This document shows, piece by piece, positions 20,117 through 23,439 of a DNA stretch of 23,439 bases (its first letter is position 1; each line of letters begins with the position of its first letter). The position numbers and the translations under genes were made by a program. The DNA comes from a virus, in the IMG/VR virus record IMGVR_UViG_3300025543_000221, positions 1 to 23,439 of that record; one strand, 5' to 3'. The notes below the pieces were generated by a model. The model had not been told where the DNA came from and ran no database searches. It saw nothing but the letters and a program-made list of their open reading frames with translations.

Positions 20117-21253
20117 TTATAGTTCTGCGCTAAATGAAACACCAGCAGCAGCGTTACCAGTTTGGCACATGCCAGCAAAACCTGCCGTACTGTCTGTATT
20201 TAATGTTATATCTAATCGGGCAGTATTAGTGGTTACGTCAGAAAATCCACCTATTCCGTTAAAGTTTGGACCTACACCGCCAGCGTAACAAACATAGTAA
20301 TTTGATCCTGATACAGCAGAACCAGTAGGTGCTGCTCTCATTGTTACAGGAAAATCTACATATCCATACGCTTCTCTTGTAGCATAGATTGCCGCTAAAC
20401 AAATAAATCCAGCACCTTTAATATGCTGGTAAAAATAACGCTGACACAACGCTAACTCTTCCCCGTAGCTCCGATGCTCAAAGTCTGTGGCTACTGAGCC
20501 AGTTTCAAGTTGTACGCCTGTGATGTTTAGAGTACGGGCAGTGCTGTCAAAGAAAGATGTGTTAGACGCACTAACTCTTGTATTGCTTGCTGCGGCTGAC
20601 CATGTGTTACTTGCAAAAGTACCTGATGTCATTGTAGTGCCAGTGTGAATCCATATAAATAAATACAGGGATAAAGCGTTGTCATCATTATAAGCACCTG
20701 TAGTATCAGGCACATAAGTTAATGTCACCTTGTTCCAACTTGTAGTCACACTAAACGTCTGACCATTATGTCGGTTGTTGTCTGCATCGTAAAACTCAGC
20801 AGTATAAGTTGCAGCAGCATTACCTTTTACATAGAAAGATAACGTCATGGACTCTGCACCCGAAGTACCTTTCTTGAGTTGCTGTAAGTCTTGCCCTTCA
20901 AATTTATATATTAGATAAGATTGTTCACCAACAGCAATGCTTGTATCTGCTGTAGTGCAATCTAGTTTAAGGGAGTTAGCAAATCCAGCAGGGCCATCCG
21001 AATCTTGAGACATCGTTAAACGCCCCGCAGTACCACCCGTACCAAAAGCCCATCTATCTAATAAATAAGTTGTTGCATCAGCACCCAGCCCTGCACTTGA
21101 CGTACCTCTCTGTGCTATTTGCATGGAACCATTCAGAAGCAAATTCTTCCTGCCAGCCCTAGCTGCGGTGTCTCCTGCTGTGATGTTAGTTTGCAGACCA
21201 GCCAGATCACCTTGCAGCCCTGTGTAGTCCGAGTTTTCTCTTGCCTTGGTCAT
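20117..21253 (-). CDS. Tail fibre / receptor-binding-type protein with jelly-roll-like domain, 378 aa
   Basis: The N-terminus is a short helical region (LQGDLAGLQTNITAGDTAAR), then RKNLLLNGSMQIAQRGTSSA and YLLDRWAFG. A carbohydrate-binding-like beta domain follows with SLKLDC, LSFYVKGNAAATYTAEFYD, WNKVTLTYVPDTTGAY and LNITGVQLETGSVATDFEHR, then SYGEELALCQRYFYQH. A distinct C-terminal domain runs from about 290 to the end. The NLLxNGxMxIAQRG to FEHRSYGEELALCQRYF layout is recurrent in phage fibres, where the variable C-terminus is the likely receptor-contact part. AGGAG precedes ATG 21253 at good spacing. Binding to a host glycan is inferred. Confidence 0.85.
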   Translation of the reverse strand: MTKARENSDYTGLQGDLAGLQTNITAGDTAARAGRKNLLLNGSMQIAQRGTSSAGLGADATTYLLDRWAFGTGGTAGRLTMSQDSDGPAGFANSLKLDCTTADTSIAVGEQSYLIYKFEGQDLQQLKKGTSGAESMTLSFYVKGNAAATYTAEFYDADNNRHNGQTFSVTTSWNKVTLTYVPDTTGAYNDDNALSLYLFIWIHTGTTMTSGTFASNTWSAAASNTRVSASNTSFFDSTARTLNITGVQLETGSVATDFEHRSYGEELALCQRYFYQHIKGAGFICLAAIYATREAYGYVDFPVTMRAAPTGSAVSGSNYYVCYAGGVGPNFNGIGGFSDVTTNTARLDITLNTDSTAGFAGMCQTGNAAAGVSFSAEL

Positions 21254-21256
21254 GGG

Positions 21257-21517
21257 CTATTCTCCTGCTGGTGCTGAGGCAGCTACATGAGCAGCGTAAG
21301 CAGCTACAACAGCATCGGTATGCACTGCTGCACAGATAGCTTGGACTTCTGTAGACTCTGCTGAGTAGTCTTGTCCTGCGCTAACAACGTGCCTGTGGAA
21401 GCCACTAGATAGTTCTACACCATCCTCTAGCACCTTAGTGCAAGTGCGTACCTGTACTGACTTAAACTCGCCTACGATTTCAATCTTGTCTTGTGTTACT
21501 ACTTTAGTTAATGCCAT
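21257..21517 (-). CDS. Small tail-cassette protein, 86 aa, unknown function
   Basis: It begins MALTKVVTQDKIEIVGEFKS and has VQVRTCTKVLEDGVELSSGFHRHVVSAG, then VQAICAAVHTDAVVAAYAAH. The first half is beta-prone, the end is an Ala/Val helix. Small ORFs with the DKIEIVGEFKSVQVRT..V..DG.E....FHRHV pattern are common next to fibre genes in marine phages; their role is not known to me. GGAGA precedes ATG 21517. It lies 3 bases before the 378-aa fibre gene and 39 bases after the 362-aa gene. Confidence 0.75.
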   Translation of the reverse strand: MALTKVVTQDKIEIVGEFKSVQVRTCTKVLEDGVELSSGFHRHVVSAGQDYSAESTEVQAICAAVHTDAVVAAYAAHVAASAPAGE

Positions 21518-21556
21518 TTGTATTTCTCCACTAGCAGTTCCATGCTAGATAATTAG

Positions 21557-22645
21557 TTATGATGTAAAGTAAGTGAGTGAAAAGATGATATGAGATGCGT
21601 CTATATCAGACGCTATTAGTGAAGTGTCACGACCATGTTTTAAGTCAACATTAGTGGAGTTGGAAAGCATTCTTACATGAAAGTTACTTTTATCAGCATT
21701 AGCATCAGCACTATTCATAGAACCCACTGCCCATCCTTCTGATAGAAGAGTAAAAGGCAGACCACCAATGACGGCATTAGCACTAGACCCGTTACTAGCA
21801 ATACCATCCATATACATCTGTACATGAACTACCCTGCCTGTTTTAGTGTACCTAGCTGAGTGTGCTGTCCAAGAACTACCCAGCATGGCCGCTGTAGGAG
21901 TCCAAGTACCCTCCTCATAATCGTCAAGCGTATTGGCTGCTACGGTATCTGTGCCAAATAACAAACCATTAGGCACTCTTGCTTTACCATCATTTAAGAC
22001 TTGAAGGCCAGTAGTCCAGCTTATCGCTGCGTCTGCTGAACCGCTTGGGGCTACTCTAAAAGTATGTCCCCCATGTAATTGATAATAACTTGAAGCCTCG
22101 TCTGTTATTAGATACTTCCATGCACCATCATTATATGCGTTATTGTTAATCATTAATGATTGACTTGCACTTGTTGTAGTTGGCGCATAGTAAGAAGTCA
22201 ACCCACCGATTTGCAAAGCAGACCACCCAGATTGCCAAGTCTCTGGCGTTACTCCAATGCCCACATTCTCACTAGCATCTATCGTAACTGCGGTTGACGT
22301 AGCGTTATCATCAATGCCTGTTGAAGTAAAGTTAGCTACTGTAGCCTTAGCAGCCAACAGCGTATCAGCCTCTGTCTTACTATAATGATCTGCCACAGTA
22401 AACGTCTTCAAGGAGATCACAGTCACTTCATCATTCAGAAGCAGTGCTACAGTGAACGTGACACTGTTGCCGTTGGTGGCTGTGAAGTCTGTTGTGTCTG
22501 TGAGTAATACGCCATTGACGTAGACTTCTACAAAGCTAGGCGTGTAGCTCAGACCTGTCTTTACTGTCTGACCTGCGGTTGCTAAGAAGGAGACCTTTTC
22601 CTGCGCTTTTAAACTTAGCTTTGCGCTTCTGCCTAAGTAGCTCAT
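21557..22645 (-). CDS. Tail fibre protein, 362 aa
   Basis: The N-terminus contains TAGQTVKTGLSYTPSFVEVY and VNGVLLTDTTDFTATNGNSV, a small beta module used at the base of many phage fibres. A YSKTEADTLLAAKA helix follows (about 88-101), then a shaft-like part with NVGIGVTPETWQSGWSALQI. The end starts with LDDYEEGTWTPTAAMLGSSW and RYTKTGRVVHVQMYM, a common fibre tip domain. The modular build and variable middle fit a host-recognition fibre. It overlaps the 157-aa gene by ATGA and follows GGAG at 8 bases. There is no chaperone-peptidase motif visible at the C-terminus. Confidence 0.85.
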   Translation of the reverse strand: MSYLGRSAKLSLKAQEKVSFLATAGQTVKTGLSYTPSFVEVYVNGVLLTDTTDFTATNGNSVTFTVALLLNDEVTVISLKTFTVADHYSKTEADTLLAAKATVANFTSTGIDDNATSTAVTIDASENVGIGVTPETWQSGWSALQIGGLTSYYAPTTTSASQSLMINNNAYNDGAWKYLITDEASSYYQLHGGHTFRVAPSGSADAAISWTTGLQVLNDGKARVPNGLLFGTDTVAANTLDDYEEGTWTPTAAMLGSSWTAHSARYTKTGRVVHVQMYMDGIASNGSSANAVIGGLPFTLLSEGWAVGSMNSADANADKSNFHVRMLSNSTNVDLKHGRDTSLIASDIDASHIIFSLTYFTS

Positions 22646-23115
22646 CCTGCGATCTCCATTAGGGTTATTGTTCCAGTACCAGAGTTAGCTTGAGCCTGTA
22701 CTGTTACACTGGTATTAGACCTTAATCCTATAGTGTAAGTTTGAGAACTTGTAGTGTTAGGAGAGTCTAAAATACTACCTGTATTAGTTGCTGTAGCGTC
22801 TGATGTACTACTGTCATAAGATGCCCCAAATCCCCAGTTGGCGTGGCCTAGATTTGTGCCTGACACAGTGCCTCTAAATATTGTTGTTATGCCATGTGCA
22901 TTATTTGGTGATTTATATACTGGCGTTGAGAAATGCACCCATATCTTACTTGAAGTGCTAGAGGGTGTAATTGAAGCAGTAATACCAGAACTAATAAAAG
23001 TATTATTGTTAGTAGTTACTGCTGTGCTATATGTGGCATTAACAACCTGCAACACAGCACCCGTAGCTGCCTGTATGTTATCAATGCCTGTAGCACCCGT
23101 TATCGTTGTAGTCAT
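22642..23115 (-). CDS. Tail fibre-type beta protein, 157 aa
   Basis: A Thr/Ser/Asn-rich protein beginning MTTTITGATGIDNIQAATGA, followed by VLQVVNATYSTAVTTNNNTF, ISSGITASITPSSTSSKIWV and a C-terminal TVQAQANSGTGTITLMEI. The VLQVVxxxYST...TxxxSxxFxSxGIxASITPSSxSSKI layout is a recurring phage structural module. AAGGGG precedes ATG 23115 by about 6 bases. It is joined by ATGA to the 362-aa fibre, so the two are probably made in step. A baseplate or fibre role is inferred. Confidence 0.8.
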   Translation of the reverse strand: MTTTITGATGIDNIQAATGAVLQVVNATYSTAVTTNNNTFISSGITASITPSSTSSKIWVHFSTPVYKSPNNAHGITTIFRGTVSGTNLGHANWGFGASYDSSTSDATATNTGSILDSPNTTSSQTYTIGLRSNTSVTVQAQANSGTGTITLMEIAG

Positions 23116-23118
23116 AAC

Positions 23119-23412
23119 TTACCCCTTTGGGTTAGCGGCTTTCACGGCTGTACGCAATGCTTGTAGATCAGTCAGAGTATCACCCCCATCTAGCAAGGCA
23201 TGAATACAGTCTTGAATTGATGGGTAGGCTGCTTGGCGATCACGGGCATAAGCTGCTGCGTCATAGGCTGCTTGGAGTTCAACAATCTTAGCTGCGATAG
23301 CTGAATCTGTTGGCTGTGTTTGTTCTGTGTCAAGCCATTCTAATTCATCTCCACGGAGAACCCACTGGGCTGCTGGAGTTAGTGCTTGTAATGCTGCGAC
23401 TTTATCTGTCAT
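23119..23412 (-). CDS. XkdW-like tail / fibre assembly protein, 97 aa
   Basis: It begins MTDKVAALQALTPAAQWVLR and continues GDELEWLDTEQTQPTDSAIA, with the helical block AAYARDRQAAYPSIQDCIHA and the end RTAVKAANPKG. The YARxRxxxYPSIxDQL-like motif is the hallmark of XkdW-type small tail proteins in phages. AAAGGA (23422-23427) precedes ATG 23412 by 9 bases. In the 27 bases upstream, up to the window end, all three minus frames carry a TAA, so no further gene can be called there. It heads the visible part of the fibre cassette. Confidence 0.82.
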   Translation of the reverse strand: MTDKVAALQALTPAAQWVLRGDELEWLDTEQTQPTDSAIAAKIVELQAAYDAAAYARDRQAAYPSIQDCIHALLDGGDTLTDLQALRTAVKAANPKG

Positions 23413-23439
23413 GTGATTTATCCTTTAATTTCCATTAGT

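Noticed and set aside
20104-20178. 25-residue hydrophobic N-terminal extension of the 106-aa protein resembling a signal peptide
   Set aside because: It overlaps the 3' end of the 378-aa fibre gene, and AGGAG sits correctly for ATG 20103, so the apparent signal peptide is a frame artefact.
22838-23203. 121-codon plus-strand open frame
   Set aside because: It is antisense across two fibre-cassette genes, with no recognisable protein features.
1-23439. tRNA genes, CRISPR arrays, insertion sequences and attachment sites
   Set aside because: No cloverleaf, regular spaced repeats, transposase, integrase or terminal inverted repeats could be seen by eye; gene packing leaves no room for most of these.

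Overview
This window is part of a double-stranded DNA bacteriophage genome, most likely a T7-like podovirus. The evidence is a T7-type helicase/polymerase/exonuclease/endonuclease I set on one strand. On the other strand are a podoviral tail-tube adaptor and nozzle pair with a run of ejection-type proteins. The mix of a class I ribonucleotide reductase, a small thioredoxin-like protein, a SleB-type hydrolase, DUF3310 and many tiny basic ORFs resembles marine proteobacterial podoviruses (Zobellviridae/cobavirus-like or related groups). That placement is inference. No RNA polymerase, terminase, portal or capsid gene lies in the window, and the host cannot be named from the sequence.

Layout. Bases 1-8199 form a plus-strand replication and nucleotide-metabolism arm: C-terminus of a gp4-like helicase, SleB-type cell-wall hydrolase, family A DNA polymerase, a free-standing HNH endonuclease, 5'-3' exonuclease, a 52-aa cysteine-containing protein, endonuclease I (Holliday resolvase), a 55-aa protein, DUF3310, a GH24-type lysozyme, a 63-aa protein, a CQPC thioredoxin-like protein, RNR alpha, RNR beta and a 73-aa protein. 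Bases 8212-8251 hold a strong hairpin with A/T tracts on both sides, a bidirectional terminator where the two arms converge.

Bases 8253-23412 are a minus-strand virion and lysis arm. In transcription order (right to left) it holds a tail-fibre cassette (97, 157, 362, 86, 378 and 106 aa), a run of very small basic, secreted or membrane proteins (28, 46, 75, 60, 146, 55 and 85 aa), a three-TM-type holin, tail tube protein A, tail nozzle protein B, a repeat-bearing tail fibre, a Gly/Gln-rich protein and three large ejection-type proteins (412, 665 and 604 aa).

How the genes work together. Helicase-primase, polymerase, exonuclease and endonuclease I would copy the phage DNA, degrade host DNA and resolve branches. 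RNR with its own small redoxin, and perhaps DUF3310, would supply dNTPs. The redoxin may also bear on polymerase processivity. Two wall-degrading enzymes sit in the replication arm, but the holin sits in the virion arm. Packing is dense, with nine stop/start overlaps of the TAATG, TGATG or ATGA kind and no non-coding stretch longer than about 60 bases between the first and last genes. No promoter is evident, so the arms are probably driven from outside the window.
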